A stretch of 64,000 nt of DNA from assembly GCA_031763025.1 (NCBI GenBank), contig JASSKH010000002.1, positions 12,021,468 to 12,085,467 on the forward strand, read 5' to 3'. The position numbers and the translations under genes were made by a program. Under the pieces are notes generated by a model. The model saw nothing but the letters and a program-made list of their open reading frames with translations, was not told where the DNA came from and ran no database searches. Shown here piece by piece: positions 34,167-45,568 of the stretch (the stretch's first letter is position 1; each line of letters starts with the position of its first letter). Source of the stretch: Macrocystis pyrifera. Taxonomy: Eukaryota; Sar; Phaeophyceae; Laminariales; Laminariaceae.

Positions 34167-35190
34167 GAACTACTTGCAGATATTTCACTGTGCTCGATTG
34201 GTCCATCCCTGGCTTCTCAGAGCTCCCACTTGGACACCGCCCCCTTCGATTACATATCGGACCTTTCCAGCGGTTCTTCGTTTTCTCCATTTTTTTTTTG
34301 CACTTTCAATTATGTTTTGGTATTTTCTTCGTTCATTTCGTGTGCGTGAGTGTACTCAGAGCACGGCACCGCGGGTGAGTCCGGCGCCGTCGCGGGTGTC
34401 AATGGGCGCTGGCGGGTAGAGAGGGGGCTGAAAGGAGCGCGGTCGCCGTTTTCGTGGATAGGCGTCGCGTGTGCCTCGAGACTCGAGGGAAGCATGAATG
34501 GGCTCTGTCTGGCCTCCATTTGTGGAATTGGATAGGGTACGTACGAGTCTTTAAGGGTCGTTCGGGATTGCAAGATAACATTCAAGCGGTGCTTTTTTTG
34601 CAACCAAGCTGAAGTTCACAGAGAGAGCTAGGCAGTCTGAGCACCAACATTGTCGAGCTGGCGAACGTGGGCCACGGTGAGCACCGGGCTTCACGCGAGG
34701 CGGGCGACGGGGCTCACTGTGACAGAAGGAGGAAAGCTTTGCCCTGATCGAATCGGTGGCGAGGTGGTCGCGAGATTGGTGGGCAGCGTACGAGGCTGAT
34801 AGAGAAGCTCTGCTGTTCGATTTTTTTCTGTTTGACTGGTGCAAGGTGTTCCAATCAGGCAGAAAACTATCACGCGAGAGGGGACCGGTTTTTTTCTTCT
34901 TTCCGGAATTTCGGTTTCATCTTCATTCTTTATGCGGTGCTGCTTTGCCGTGCTGTGCTTTCTATTTTGTACATACAGCATATCAACAGAAGAAAATGAG
35001 TACCCTACCTGGGGTATGTACGCACGTACGGCATGCGGTTTTCGAGTTGTTTTTTTTAATGGAGCATGGAGCTCTTGGCATTTGCAAATCGCCTGTTTGA
35101 ACCTAAATGTTTGGGCCGTCTGTTCTGTTCCATTCTTCTTCCTCGTGAGCGGGTGTGGCGGGCGGAACCGCCCGCCACGCGAAGCGCCTG
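34167..35190 (+). mobile_element. R1 repeat, copy D
   Basis: 1024 bp copy with the family start GAACTACTT preceded by TA. The 3' terminal hairpin is a different but perfect one: GTGGCGGGCGG-AA-CCGCCCGCCAC (35155-35178). Compared with copy A both arms have changed together, which supports selection for the structure. The right end reads GCGCCTG instead of GCGCCTTGTA. Confidence 0.78.
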
Positions 35191-35718
35191 CACGTACATA
35201 CCCAGGCTGACCTACCTGTATCATCATCTCCTCTCTCCCAGCTGCTTCTGCTGCGTAATGCTGTGTGTGATCCAAAATTGCCACGGCTCCAACTGTGCTC
35301 AGCACCGTGCGCCAACAGCAGCAGCAGGCAGCGGACTATGCGCATGTGGCAGATCCGCGCCGTGGTCTCAGTACTACAGTGGTGTTTTTGTTGTTGTCAT
35401 CGGCATTGGCCTATGCACGACCTGCTGCAGTATTTGACCGGTATTTTTTGCTCCCTTCCGATCATCCCCGGATTGTGCACGTTGGTCGAGTCCAGTACAA
35501 CAAATCGTTCGTACAAGCATCGTGCACAGCAGCATTTGTGCAAAAAATAACAGTTATTGACCGTTGTGTGTCCTAAACTGCTGACCGATATATCTTAGAG
35601 CCAGCTGAAAGGGCAGCAGTACATGTTCCTTTGTCGCAGTACGCGTATCTTCTGCTGTCATATCATATCACATGGCATTTACAGCAGTACTGCTGTACAT
35701 GCAGTTGTATCTGTACAA
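35191..35718. other. No gene recognised; one signal-like short frame
   Basis: A 93-codon frame at 35295-35576 has a hydrophobic stretch TTVVFLLLSSALAYARPAA like a signal peptide, but it lacks any domain or second copy. The perfect palindrome TACAGCAGTACTGCTGTA lies at 35680-35697. Confidence 0.3.
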
Positions 35719-35989
35719 TGTTGAGATCATGCAGGCGGGACAATTTGCATCCCTGGACAGGTTTGCCTATTAAGTCGATACTCGTTAGTACTCACGTGTG
35801 ATGCTGGCTTAGAGATAAAAAAACAGTTTTATGCCTTCGTGGACGCGGCGACTGAGACCAAGCTCGTATCCCTCTGGAAAACTTTGGTCTTCCACCAAAG
35901 ATACGCCTTCCAGGTATTTCAAATACAATTCCAGCGCCTGAACCCACGTAATTACCGCTTTCAACCTCATTCAAGGCAGTATCATAACA
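35719..35989 (+). repeat. TRIM 5' LTR
   Basis: It starts TGTTGAGATCATGCAGGCGG and ends GTATCATAACA. It differs from the right LTR by scattered substitutions and small indels, so the insertion is not recent. Confidence 0.9.
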
Positions 35990-36063
35990 CTGGCCCACTC
36001 TGATGAGCCGTATTAGCAGAATTATGGGAAAATCTTGGCAACCCCGATTCCACGAACTAGAAC

Positions 36064-36523
36064 ATGAGTCGAAGATACGGTTCCTCAAAACCCACTCCCA
36101 CACCTCTGAACGACAAGGCATCGAAGTTGGCGAAGTACGTTAAAAAAAATAAAGGAAGACTTCGCCTTAAGAGGCAGGAAGAAATCGTCATTGGAAGCCA
36201 TCGCCATGCCACCGCACGGGGGTGGGGGGCGAGGAAGATGCATGGAAAAGCGAAAAGTGAATATCAAAAACGAGAAGAAAAATAACACGGAAGACGGCAA
36301 GAACCACCTAAACCCAGCCTACAACTCTGAAAACGCGTCCGGGGTCACAAATGCGAGGCCCAATTACCTAGACCAGCCCCGAGGTTTTGGCTGGGTTGCG
36401 TGGAGAACGCTGCGTCCAGGTTTGTCCGACGTGCTCCGGCCCGGAGCAGACGTAGCTGACCCCACGGGCTGGCTGGGTGCGCACTCAGCGGAGCGGGGGC
36501 GTCCAGGTGGTTTGGACGGCTGA
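36064..36523 (+). pseudogene. Basic gag-like frame in the TRIM interior
   Basis: Frame 1 (36064-36285, 73 residues) begins MSRRYGSSKPTPTPLNDKAS and is Lys/Arg-rich; the overlapping frame 36191-36523 (110 residues) continues as a Gly- and Asn-rich chain. No zinc knuckle or protease motif is seen. A short basic protein between LTRs could be a gag remnant, as in TR-GAG elements, but similarity to gag cannot be shown by eye. Confidence 0.35.
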
Positions 36524-36798
36524 TGGCACGAGTGGGGAGTCAAAGCTGCAAGACCCGACGCCTCGCTGGTCACGCGCGTCACGCGTTCTAAGGAGCGGGG
36601 GCGTCGAGGGGTCTTGGACGCACAACTCGACCAGCCGAGCGAGCAGGCACGGAATGGGTCTTGGGCATGGTCCGCCTGCCGGAGGTCGCTCGGGCCTCGA
36701 CGGGGGGCTCTGGCCGAAACTCTCGTTCCTCTTGTTGGTCTGTTGTACAAGGCGCTCAAGGGTTGGAGGGGGAAAGGTCCAGAGCCGAAGACGCCACT

Positions 36799-37076
36799 TG
36801 TTAAGATCATGCAGGCGGGACACTTTGTGTCCCAGGACAGGTTTGCCTGTTAAGTCGGTACTCGTTGGTACTCACGTGTGATGCTTGCTTAGAGATAGAA
36901 GAAGAGCAGGTTTATTCCTTCCGTGCACGCAGAGACTGAGACCAAGCCCGTGCCCCTCTGGAAAACCTCTGGTTTTCCACCAAAGATACGCCTTCCAAGT
37001 ATCACAAATACGATCCCAGCGCCTGAACCCAGGTAATTACCGGGCTTTCAACCTCATTCAAGGCAGTATCATAACA
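36799..37076 (+). repeat. TRIM 3' LTR
   Basis: It starts TGTTAAGATCATGCAGGCGG and ends GGCAGTATCATAACA. A purine-rich stretch (GGAGGGGGAAAGG) lies about 25 bases before it. Confidence 0.9.
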
Positions 37077-37426
37077 ACAAGCTACTCTACGAGATCCTGC
37101 AATGCGTTTTAGGTTGCGTAAAAAACACATGCCAGGAACATACGAGTACTGCTGTTATAGCGTAAATGAGAAACTACGCTTGATAGTATTTTCGTGTCTG
37201 AGGTTCGGCTTTTTTTCTTTCAACTTTAGTTGGAAGACTATTGACTTATTTTGTACAAGTACGTCCACCTTGCTTTTTTTACCTACTAATAATACGTATG
37301 ATACAATACAAGTTGTGTGTTTTCACGCAAGGCCGCGGAATTAGGGCGCGCAAACGTATGGCGTGCTTTCATACCCTAACCTTTAACAGTTGCTCCCAAT
37401 CTACGTGACTAAAGCGAAGTTTGCTC
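37077..37426. other. No gene recognised
   Basis: Unclassified flank of the TRIM element. Confidence 0.4.
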
Positions 37427-38830
37427 GTGAAAATACTGTAGGTACTTCGTGCACTCGCAGTACTTCGGATTTTTACTGCAGCATGTATTGCGAGTGCTCG
37501 CAGTATTTCGAGGGCCTGTACTACTACTGAGGATATACTGATCTGCGGATACTTTCGGGCTCGCACTAATTCGGGATTCGCTACTGCTGCTGCTGTGGAA
37601 ACTCCCTGTTGTGCTCCAAGTATCTCGGGGTTCTATACCGCGGGTACTGCGAGTTCTAGTAGTATTCTGTCCGTTGGTAGTTTTCGTACTGCGACTACTC
37701 GCAGTACCGAAATACTCTCAATATGCTTAGTATACCTAAGAGTATGACGTATACTTCGACCGTCTGTGCACCGTGTCGACTATTCTCAGGCCTATTATTC
37801 GGCACAAAACACTTGTAGATGGTCCCACGAGTGGGAGTAGAAGCAAATTACTTTCGCTGGGGACGATTCGAGTACAGTATGGGCCCGCCAACAAGAAACA
37901 CCTAATCTAGGCAAGCCTGAGATTCTGGTTGTGGCCCAATCTTCAAACAAACTTGAGCATAGGCTATGATGTAGGATTTAGTGTAGCGTTCACCACTGAG
38001 CCGTTTTTCTTAACCCAATTTTCTTAACGTTCTCCAAAAAGTGAGCATTAGCTTCTTACTGGGCACTTTTTTATTGGCGGGCCTATACTGTACTTAGAGC
38101 GCTGGCAGTGCTTCGGGAATATGTGCTGTACTTCGAGGAGTATGTACTGCGAGTACTCTCAGTATCTCCAGGTTCTGTATTGCGGATATTAACTGTACTC
38201 CAAGTATTTCGTGTTTCGATACAGCGGGTACACATTCGCCTGTGCTCTCGGGGTTCCGTGCTGCTCATACTCTCTGTAGTTGGGCCTTCTCAATACTCGC
38301 AACATTATGGCCGCCAGCACTCCAATACTCACAGTACTCGGACTGTGCATTGTTCTCGAGCATCTCCTAGGACTACTGTGCCTGAGAAACCATTTTTTAC
38401 TCAGAGCGCCGAGAAACATATTTTTATTCAGCGAACATACTTTGTATATGCTGGATTTTACTCAGCCGGTCACAAAGTACTATGTTGCACCCTCGACCTC
38501 ACTCAACTTTTTGTGCTCACGTTCACGCCGCAAGCATCGAATTGATCGCCGCGAGTAATCTCTTCAGGATCAATATGTACCGCGTTATACCAGTACCCTT
38601 TTTTGTATTATTGTAGTAGTGACGTGATACACCACACTATTTCCACAAACAGCAGTATTTAGTCTGTCCTCAAAAATATGTGTGCGTTGTTCACATTAAT
38701 CGTGGATGCAGTTACTGTAGTTCGAAACAGGTGCGCAGGTATTTCATACCAGGGACGAGTATTATTTCGATATTGCGCCATTCCCCTAGGCACCTCCCGG
38801 AGGGGAACCGTGTAATTATTTATAAAAGCA
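37427..38830 (+). repeat. R2 repeat, copy 2
   Basis: Inverse counterpart of 12557-13745. The GAGTACTG-type part is at 37430-37870 and 38100-38350; the block CAGCCGGTCACAAAGTA near 38463 and CACCTCCCGGAGGGGAACC near 38791 mark the far end. About 230 bp at 37870-38095 have no partner in copy 1. Confidence 0.7.
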
Positions 38831-38984
38831 AACGGTTAGGTGTGGTCCGGTACCTGCTGTCTGCTTCCTGTGTGCTGTGCTGTGCCACGGCTATGCGCTG
38901 GTTCACTGTGTGCGGGCCGTGTGTGGTGATTGTGTGCCAAACCCGGTGCGATAACGCCTTCCATTTCCATAGAAATTTCAAAAT

Positions 38985-39285
38985 TGTTATTGCACGACCA
39001 AGGAACGGGGTTGGCGTGCTTATTCCATTAGTGTGTGCACTCGTAACCATTTATTGTAATTGGTCGGGTTTGCTGGAGGAGTTGGAACACCGCATATCTT
39101 TTGGTCTCTGCCTAACACCCCCTCGCGCTGAAAATCTGCGAAAATCTGCGTGTTCTCTTGTGTGTTTTCTTTCTTGATTCTTGCTTGTTTTTTCGTTTTT
39201 TTCTCTCTCTTATCTCTTAGTGTGTTCAGATTTTGATTTAGATTTCAAATTTTCAACGTCGATTTTTTTCATCCTGTCTTATAGT
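38985..39285 (+). repeat. R3 repeat, uninterrupted copy
   Basis: It reads through the point where the Copia element sits in the other copy: the inverse of this sequence has GGTTACGAGTGCACACAC where the other copy has its two Copia flanks. It therefore acts as an empty-site reference. Confidence 0.75.
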
Positions 39286-40045
39286 AGAGCGGGGCAGGCG
39301 TTGCCCTGCTGTTCCCTAGGTGTTACCATTTAATACAAGGTTGGACGGGAGTATGGAAATTTCGGGAATCGGTCGGGTTTAGAAAAGCGGCCAAAAAGCA
39401 GGAACGATACGTTCGCAAAGACGTCGACCTGAACCAATAACAATATGTGCATTTGGGGTGGGAGCGAAAAAGAGCAGCAGGGATACAATAACACTACGAG
39501 TACACCAGGTACTGCAGAGGTCCGGTGCATTTCGGGTAGGTGTGAAAATTTGCAGCGGCGACACGAGAACCACATACTGCAAACCAAGAGGACGGCAGAG
39601 TACTATTGCCTAGTCGCCGGGACTCAGTCGTTGACTCGCGAATACCCGTGATTTTGAAATACCGAGTCCAAGAGTACGTCAAACTGTGAAACGACAGAGT
39701 CCTCGTGAGTCTCAGAGGTACGAGGGGCTGGAATGACTGAGTCCTCGCGAGTCTCTTGGGTACTTAGATTCGAAAAAAAACAAAATTTTATATTACAGTC
39801 GAATCGCGCAGATTGCGATGGCTTCGACTTAGCGTGAACGCACCCATACCAGGCACCAGATAAGACGCCGCAGTAACGTTCAAGATGACAAAAGGCATTC
39901 AAGACAAGTTTCGCCGATTATCGTTGCCCTGGTATGCACATGCACCCCGTAAACAAGACAAAAACATAAAACATAAATGCAGCTGCGCAAAACTCGAAGG
40001 CCTCGACGCGCCGTACAATATGAACGAAAGAAACAAACGCAGGCA
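39284..40045 (-). mobile_element. R6 element fragment, copy P
   Basis: The terminal hairpin (39289-39309) and GTAG at 39284-39287 mark the R6 3' terminus. Similarity to 42370-42780 covers 39284-39364 and again 39766-40040; a 400 bp unrelated block lies between. That block has short repeats of GAGTCTC and GACTGAGTCCTCG. No coding part is present. Confidence 0.7.
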
Positions 40046-40454
40046 CGACCTCAACGGTGACGGATAGCAGGTGTCGTTCTTCGTGTGGGCCGTTATTGCA
40101 ATGTAGGTATCGAGAAAATACGTAGAAAGTACGTGCTCGTACTCGTGCTATAATCTATTACCGTTCGTAGTATAGTACGGCAGCAATTAGTAGGTTGCAA
40201 GTTTGTGGGGAACTAGATCGTCGTAATGTACTGTACTATATGTAGGTATCGAGAAAGGACGTAGAACATACGTACTTGTACCGTAGTCTAATGCAGTAGT
40301 CCAGTACAGCAGTACTCCTCAGTGCGTTGGTCTTCCTTGGTCTTCCATGTCTTTTTTCTTCTCCTGGGTACATACATTACGACTTTTCTTCAGAAATATA
40401 GGCTATTATAAAGCTTGACTATTCGTAAGAATACGAGTACGAGAAGCGCTTGTA
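40046..40454. repeat. Diverged direct duplication
   Basis: TGTAGGTATCGAGAAA followed by ACGTAGAA and TACGT occurs near 40102 and 40239, about 140 bp apart. Otherwise nothing is recognised. Confidence 0.45.
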
Positions 40455-41275
40455 TTCATGAATGAGAATGGGACGCAACGCGGTCCAAACAATTAGGTGT
40501 GAACCGGCGATTTGTCAAAGCCAAGAGCTCCACATGCTCCATGCAGGAAAACAACCCGAACGCCGCAAGTCGTACGTACGTACATACCCCAGGTAGGCTA
40601 CTTATTTCCTTATTTTGATATGCTGTATGTACGAAAGAAAAAGCACGGCACGGCACCAGCATCACTGCAAAAATAATGAAAATGAAACCGAAGCCAAGGC
40701 AGGTTACTTATTGCCTTATTTTGATATGCTGTATGTACGAAAGAGAAAGCACAGCACGGCACAGCAGCACCGCAAAAACAATGAAAATGAAACCGAAATT
40801 TCGGAAAGAAAAAAGTCCCCGTCCCCTCTCATGCAATAGTTTTCCGCCTGATTGGAACACCTTGCACCGGTCAAAAGGAAAAAAATCGAACAGCAGAGCT
40901 TCTCTCTCAGCCTCGTACGCCGCCCGCCCGTCTCACGACCACCTCACCACCGATTGGATCTGGGTAAAGCTTTCCTCCCTCTCTGCCACAGTGAGAGGCC
41001 CGCCTCGCGTGAAACCCGGTGCTCACCGTGGCTCTCGTTTGTCAGCTCGACAAAGTTGGTGCTCAGACTGCGTAGCTCTCTCTGTGAACTTCAGCTTGGT
41101 CGCAAACACAAGCACCGCTTGAATGTTATTTTGCAATCCCGAATGACGCTTATAGACGTTGCAATTATATCCACAATTCCAAATATGGGGGCCAGACATA
41201 GTCCATTCGTGCTTCCCTCGTGTCTCGAAGCACAAGCGACGCCTAGCCACGAAAACAGCGACCGCGCTCCTTATA
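40455..41275 (-). mobile_element. R1 repeat, copy E
   Basis: Inverse copy closest to copy D. It has an internal duplication: TTATTT(T)GATATGCTGTATGTACGAAAG occurs near 40610 and 40718. It ends at the R1 position GCAAGGAGCGCGGTCGC; the start and the terminal hairpin are missing. Confidence 0.72.
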
Positions 41276-42369
41276 AGCTTTTCTGGGCATTTTATTTTCA
41301 GTGTGGCACATCGTACAGCACACAGCACGGCTCTGCCGCAGGATGAAGCAGTAGGAGCAGCCACAGCTACGCAGCAACAACCCACATAAAGCACCGCCGT
41401 ACGATCCAAACCCCCAACCCAAGTACAACCCACTTCTCGGTGTAGTATGAACTCGTAGCTATCACCCTACAACAGCAGCAATGTCGGTGGCGTGGAGGGG
41501 CACCCCGATCTATTAATAGCACGCGTGATTCAACCGACAGCCTCTCGTAGTAACTGGAAATGATCGACCACAATATTTCCCCGACTATATCGAGCACAGG
41601 CAGCACAACACCACCACATACTGAACAGCACAACTCGGCACACAGGCCGTAATTCCAACGCCCAACCCAACTGAAGATCAACTGGCGGATAGTAAGCGCT
41701 CACACGATCGCGACCCACCCAGTGAACTCTGCGGCCCCAGACTGCGAAATATAAGATATCTCCAACAAGCAGTCAGAGAGCTGACGACCCGTAGTTGGCC
41801 AATAAAAAATATGTCGGTTGTTTACACAAACGACAGATTGACAGGTATTTTCAACAGCGAGGTTATTTACGAGAGTACCAAAACATACGACGAGGATCGC
41901 AAAATAATGTACTACTAATAGTCGTACTGGCACTTCTTCTGTTGTACTATTAATATTAATAGTGTAGTTCCAAGTAATTCTTTTCTATGCTCTCCAGTGT
42001 ATGATACACATTCGGGAGAGGCAACCGTATAAAAGTTGAAGGTATATACTGGATGATACCAACGTGCGTGTAGAAGAGTGGCTGATACTTCATCGTCGAG
42101 ATTCATACGAATCTTACGTAACGGGCTATATTACAGATACTACGTGCCAGCAGAACGGTAATTATTTATGTTCCGAAGTCGGGGAGACGAAAAAATGAAG
42201 ACGAAGTATTTTTTTTTAGACTGGAAAGTCGTGGTAAAGGTATTGTTTTTAGCTCCTCCTGCTCGGTCGCCCTCAAGGAATGCTCTTGTTGTGTACTTGT
42301 GGTGTTGCTCGTCGCGCGCTCATATGCTCTTGTGTACTTGTCATGTTGGAACAGCAGTATGGTATCTAT
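41276..42369. other. Unclassified, includes R7 repeat
   Basis: 41755-41925 resembles 47788-48110 in the same orientation (shared ATCTCCAACAA(G/T)CAGTCAGA, AGATTGACA(G/A)G, GAGAGTACC, GACGAGGATCGCAAAATA). These R7 copies lie outside both ends of the R6 copy at 42.4-47.4 kb. Confidence 0.45.
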
Positions 42370-42889
42370 GTAGAGCAGGGCAAGGGTTCCCCTGCTGTTC
42401 CCTAGGTGTAACCATAGAATAAAAGGTTGGACGGAGGCATGGAAATTCTCTCGCGACGTAGATACTTGATACGTAGAATATTACTTGTTCGAAGATGCTG
42501 CTGTTGCTGCCGTTTCGAAGCAAAAAACCAAAACATAATATCACAGTCGCATCGCGCAGATTGCGATGAACTCGACGTGTCGCGAACACACCCATACCAA
42601 ATAAAACGCCACAGTAAAGTCCAAGATGACAAAAGGCATTCAAGTAGACTTTACGCCGATGATCGTTACGTACATGCACCTCGTAAACAACACTCTGTCG
42701 ACCGAACAGATAATATAAATGTAGCTGCGCAGACCTCCAAGGGCTGGATGCGCCGTGCAGCATTTCTGCCAAATGCGTTCTAGCAAAATAGGGAAAGAAG
42801 AAGGCAGGCAGTCCTAATCGAGAAGCAATATCAAACAAAAAAACAAAACGTTTCGACACACATGTGAAGAACACGTGAGATGCTCAAGG

Positions 42890-43086
42890 CGGCGGTACGT
42901 CGGACTCGAGTCGGCAGGGACAGCTGCGCTCCCACGTCGTAGTGGCCAGGACGTCGGTAAGGCGGAGGCATGGTCGGTTCTTGTCAAGTTGCCTCGATTA
43001 AATCCGAGCGTTCTTGGCTTGCGCGCTCATGGTAGCTAGCACTACGGTATGCTGTCGTTTGTGCCTGGGGAACAGGCAAGGTCAAA
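42890..43086 (-). pseudogene. C-terminal tail of the R6 helicase-protease gene, copy M
   Basis: Continuation of the protein beyond the 2.5 kb insertion: LPVPQAQTTAYRSASYHERA and MPPPYRRPGHYDVG are the same as in copy N, with one stop between them. The function of this Pro-rich tail is unknown. Confidence 0.65.
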
Positions 43087-43584
43087 AATCCATACCTCGG
43101 ACAGATCAGCTCACGATAGCTCGAGCTAGATCTTTAAGAGCTAGCTCACCGGTGAGCTACGTGAGCTACATGAGCTTCGCGTGTTTTCCAGGCTTGAGCT
43201 GTAGGAGGGTAGCTCATCTGCACATGTTTTCAAAGCTTGAGCTATAGAGGAAAGCTCATCTGCACATATAAGTCCAGAGTGAGATATAGGAGCTACATGA
43301 GCTAGCTCATCTATCTCCGAGATGAGCTATAGGAGCTACATGAGCTACACATGTTTTCCCTGGCTTAAGCTTTAGGCGGTAGGTCATCGACATACGTTTT
43401 CAAAGCTTGAGCTATAGGCGACAGCTCATCTGCACATGTTTTCGAAGCTTGAGCTATAGGCGGTAGCTCATCTACGCATGTTTTCAAAGCTTGAGCTATA
43501 GGCGATAGCTCATCTCTACCTGTTTCCAAGGCTTGAGCTATAGGGGATAGATGAACTAGCCTATGAACTGTATAACCAATACAA
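43087..43584. repeat. GAGCTA-rich repeat block, left
   Basis: Units of about 40 bp such as GCTTGAGCTATAGGCGGTAG and CTCATCTACACATGTTTTC recur with variations. AGCT tetramers are extremely dense. The right end GATAGATGAACTAGCCTATG is a diverged version of the outer end of the right block, so this block may be a complete small element itself. Confidence 0.8.
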
Positions 43585-45044
43585 GTACACAAAATAGAAC
43601 GGCATCAACACAAACAACCATATATTTGTTGTACGTACGATGTACAGCATGTGGTATTGTATTGCAGTAAATCGGATCTGGTCGACATCCGGCAGAATTT
43701 GATTTTTTCGCTTTTAAGACCACAACAGCTACACAGCGGCTGGCAGCTGTAACCACGCACACCACAAGAGGCGTTTGCATAAAACACAACAACGACACAA
43801 CACAGCAACACCCCCAGTGTGCCCACGACCCGGGGCAGCAGCTCTAGCGGCGCGTCGGCCCTAGACCAGGCTGGCGCCGGGCAGCAAGCGGACCCATCGA
43901 TGGATGTGGACCCCACCAACAACGCCATCGATGTGGGTGAGGACAACGGTCAAACCCACGCCGAAAGCAAGGTGCGTGTTTCGGACATCGTGTGATTTTG
44001 CCCACCTAGACCATGATGCTGCTGTTCGAGCTACATCATCCAATATGTGTGCTTCTCTGGAGTAGTTGAAGGGTAGGGGACTGTACTACTGTAGTCGCAA
44101 GGTGAATGTACATGTATCTATGAAGCGAGCTGTACTCGAAGCTGTGTGGGGTTTCATTTTTCGTCCAGGTGCTTGGTGTTACTCGCACGAACACAGCAGC
44201 AATGATGACCGTACAGCAGATTGTTGTTTCTTGTCGGCGGTTGATGTATTATGCTTCTTTCGCAACTGACCTTGACGTATTTTTCGAATAATGCAGCAGT
44301 ACCGTGCATGACGTGTGTTCGAGATGCCTCGCTTGTTTAGCGCTCACAAGTCCTGTACACCTTCTCACGCTGCGCTTACCAACAGGAGACTAAGGAGACA
44401 GCCATTCGTGACATACCACCAACAAGCAGGTTTAGGCGGTGTATACCGTACCCGGCGAAACAGCTACCCGTTCTGACGAGGGCGTCTTCGACGAGCACGA
44501 AGGAGAAAGCTCAAGCTTCACGTAGATGCCTTAGGGATAAACTGAGGCAGTGGCGGATCCTCTGTGTTTTGTTTTGTGATGTCCCTCACAGCAGTTCATC
44601 TGTTTGCGTGTTTTTTTTTTGGCGATGTACTGTTACTAGTAGATAGTTGTCGTGTCTGCCTCTCTGTCTCGCCTTTGCACCTTGTGGTAGGCCCTAGCCA
44701 CGGAAGTGGTGTTCAAGGAACGGTATGTCCGGGATTCAGATGATGCTGCGATTAAATATAGCCTTATAAATGGGTGGTGGGTGGATGGGTTGGCGGATTG
44801 GTTTTTCGCTGGCGTTGCAGCGCACCATTAGCAGTAGCCATACTAATCATGTTCATATTATTCTATATATGAGTCTACTGTAGTACGTGTCAATAGTAAC
44901 ATCGATATCGACTGTCGCTCGTACCGTCGTTGAAATCGAATATGCACGGTAAGCTGTACAACCCATGTTATTCCTATACATTCGCACTTGTCCCCGAGGG
45001 TGGGCTTTTTCAGCTACTTATCTTACACGCATGTGTTGCCGAGA
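43585..45044. other. Middle of the 2.5 kb insertion, no gene recognised
   Basis: A frame ending at 43995 reads Ser/Gly/Asp-rich (QADPSMDVDPTNNAIDVG) but is low complexity. Nothing else stands out. Confidence 0.35.
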
Positions 45045-45568
45045 AAGAGCTACAATGAGCTGCGTACATGAGCTATGATTACGTTCTCCGGGGGTGAGCT
45101 ATAGGCGATAGCTCATCTGCACATGTTTTTCCTGCTTGAGCTATAGGTGGTAGCTCATCTGCACATATTTTGAAGGCTTGAGCAATAGGGGATAGCTCAT
45201 CTACACATATTGTCCTAGACTGAGATATAGGAGCTACATGAACTAGCTCATCTACCTCCGAGATGAGCTATAGGAGCTACATGAGCTACACATGTTTCTC
45301 CTGGCTTGAGCTATAGGTGGTAGCTCATGTGCACATGTTTTCAAAGCTTGAGTTATAGATGATAGCTCATCTACACACATTTGCCCAGGCTGAGCTACAG
45401 GAGCTGCATGAGCTAGCTCATCTGCCCCCGAGATGAGCTATGGGAGCTACATGAGCTACACATGTTTCCTCCGCCTTGAGCCGTAGGCGGTAGCTCATCT
45501 ACACATGCTTTCGAAGCTTGAGCTATACACGATAGATGAGCTAGCTCATGAGCTGTCCGGGGTGTGTA
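45045..45568. repeat. GAGCTA-rich repeat block, right
   Basis: Same order of subunits as the left block (GAGATATAGGAGCTACATGA, then GAGCTAGCTCATCTAC). It ends GAGCTAGCTCATGAGCTGTCC followed by GGGGTGTGTA, directly at the junction with R6. Confidence 0.8.

Larger units (their letters stand above)
35719..37076 (+). mobile_element. Miniature LTR retrotransposon (TRIM-like)
   Basis: Two direct repeats of about 275 bp flank an 809 bp interior. Ends are TGTTRA...ATAACA, and ACAA lies on both sides (35715-35718 and 37077-37080), a 4 bp target duplication. TGGCCCACTCTGATGAG, one base after the left LTR, can serve as primer-binding site. The interior has no RT, protease or integrase, so it depends on another element. 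The orientation follows the primer site. Confidence 0.9.
43087..45568. mobile_element. 2.5 kb insertion bounded by GAGCTA-rich repeats
   Basis: Copy N of R6 lacks exactly this stretch (uninterrupted at about 62010). Both ends carry the motif CGGACAG followed by AGCTCA-type palindromes (left CTCGGACAGATCAGCTCACG, right the inverse of CCCCGGACAGCTCATGAGC). No target duplication is present. Two ~500 bp GAGCTA-rich blocks (43087-43584 and 45045-45568) are in direct orientation around a 1.46 kb middle without a recognisable gene. It could be one element with repeat arms or two inserted copies with captured DNA between. Confidence 0.65.

Noticed and set aside
43087..45568. CRISPR array suggested by regularly repeated GAGCTA units
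   Set aside because: No constant repeat with unique spacers; units vary in length, occur in eukaryotic transposon context and no cas-like gene is present.
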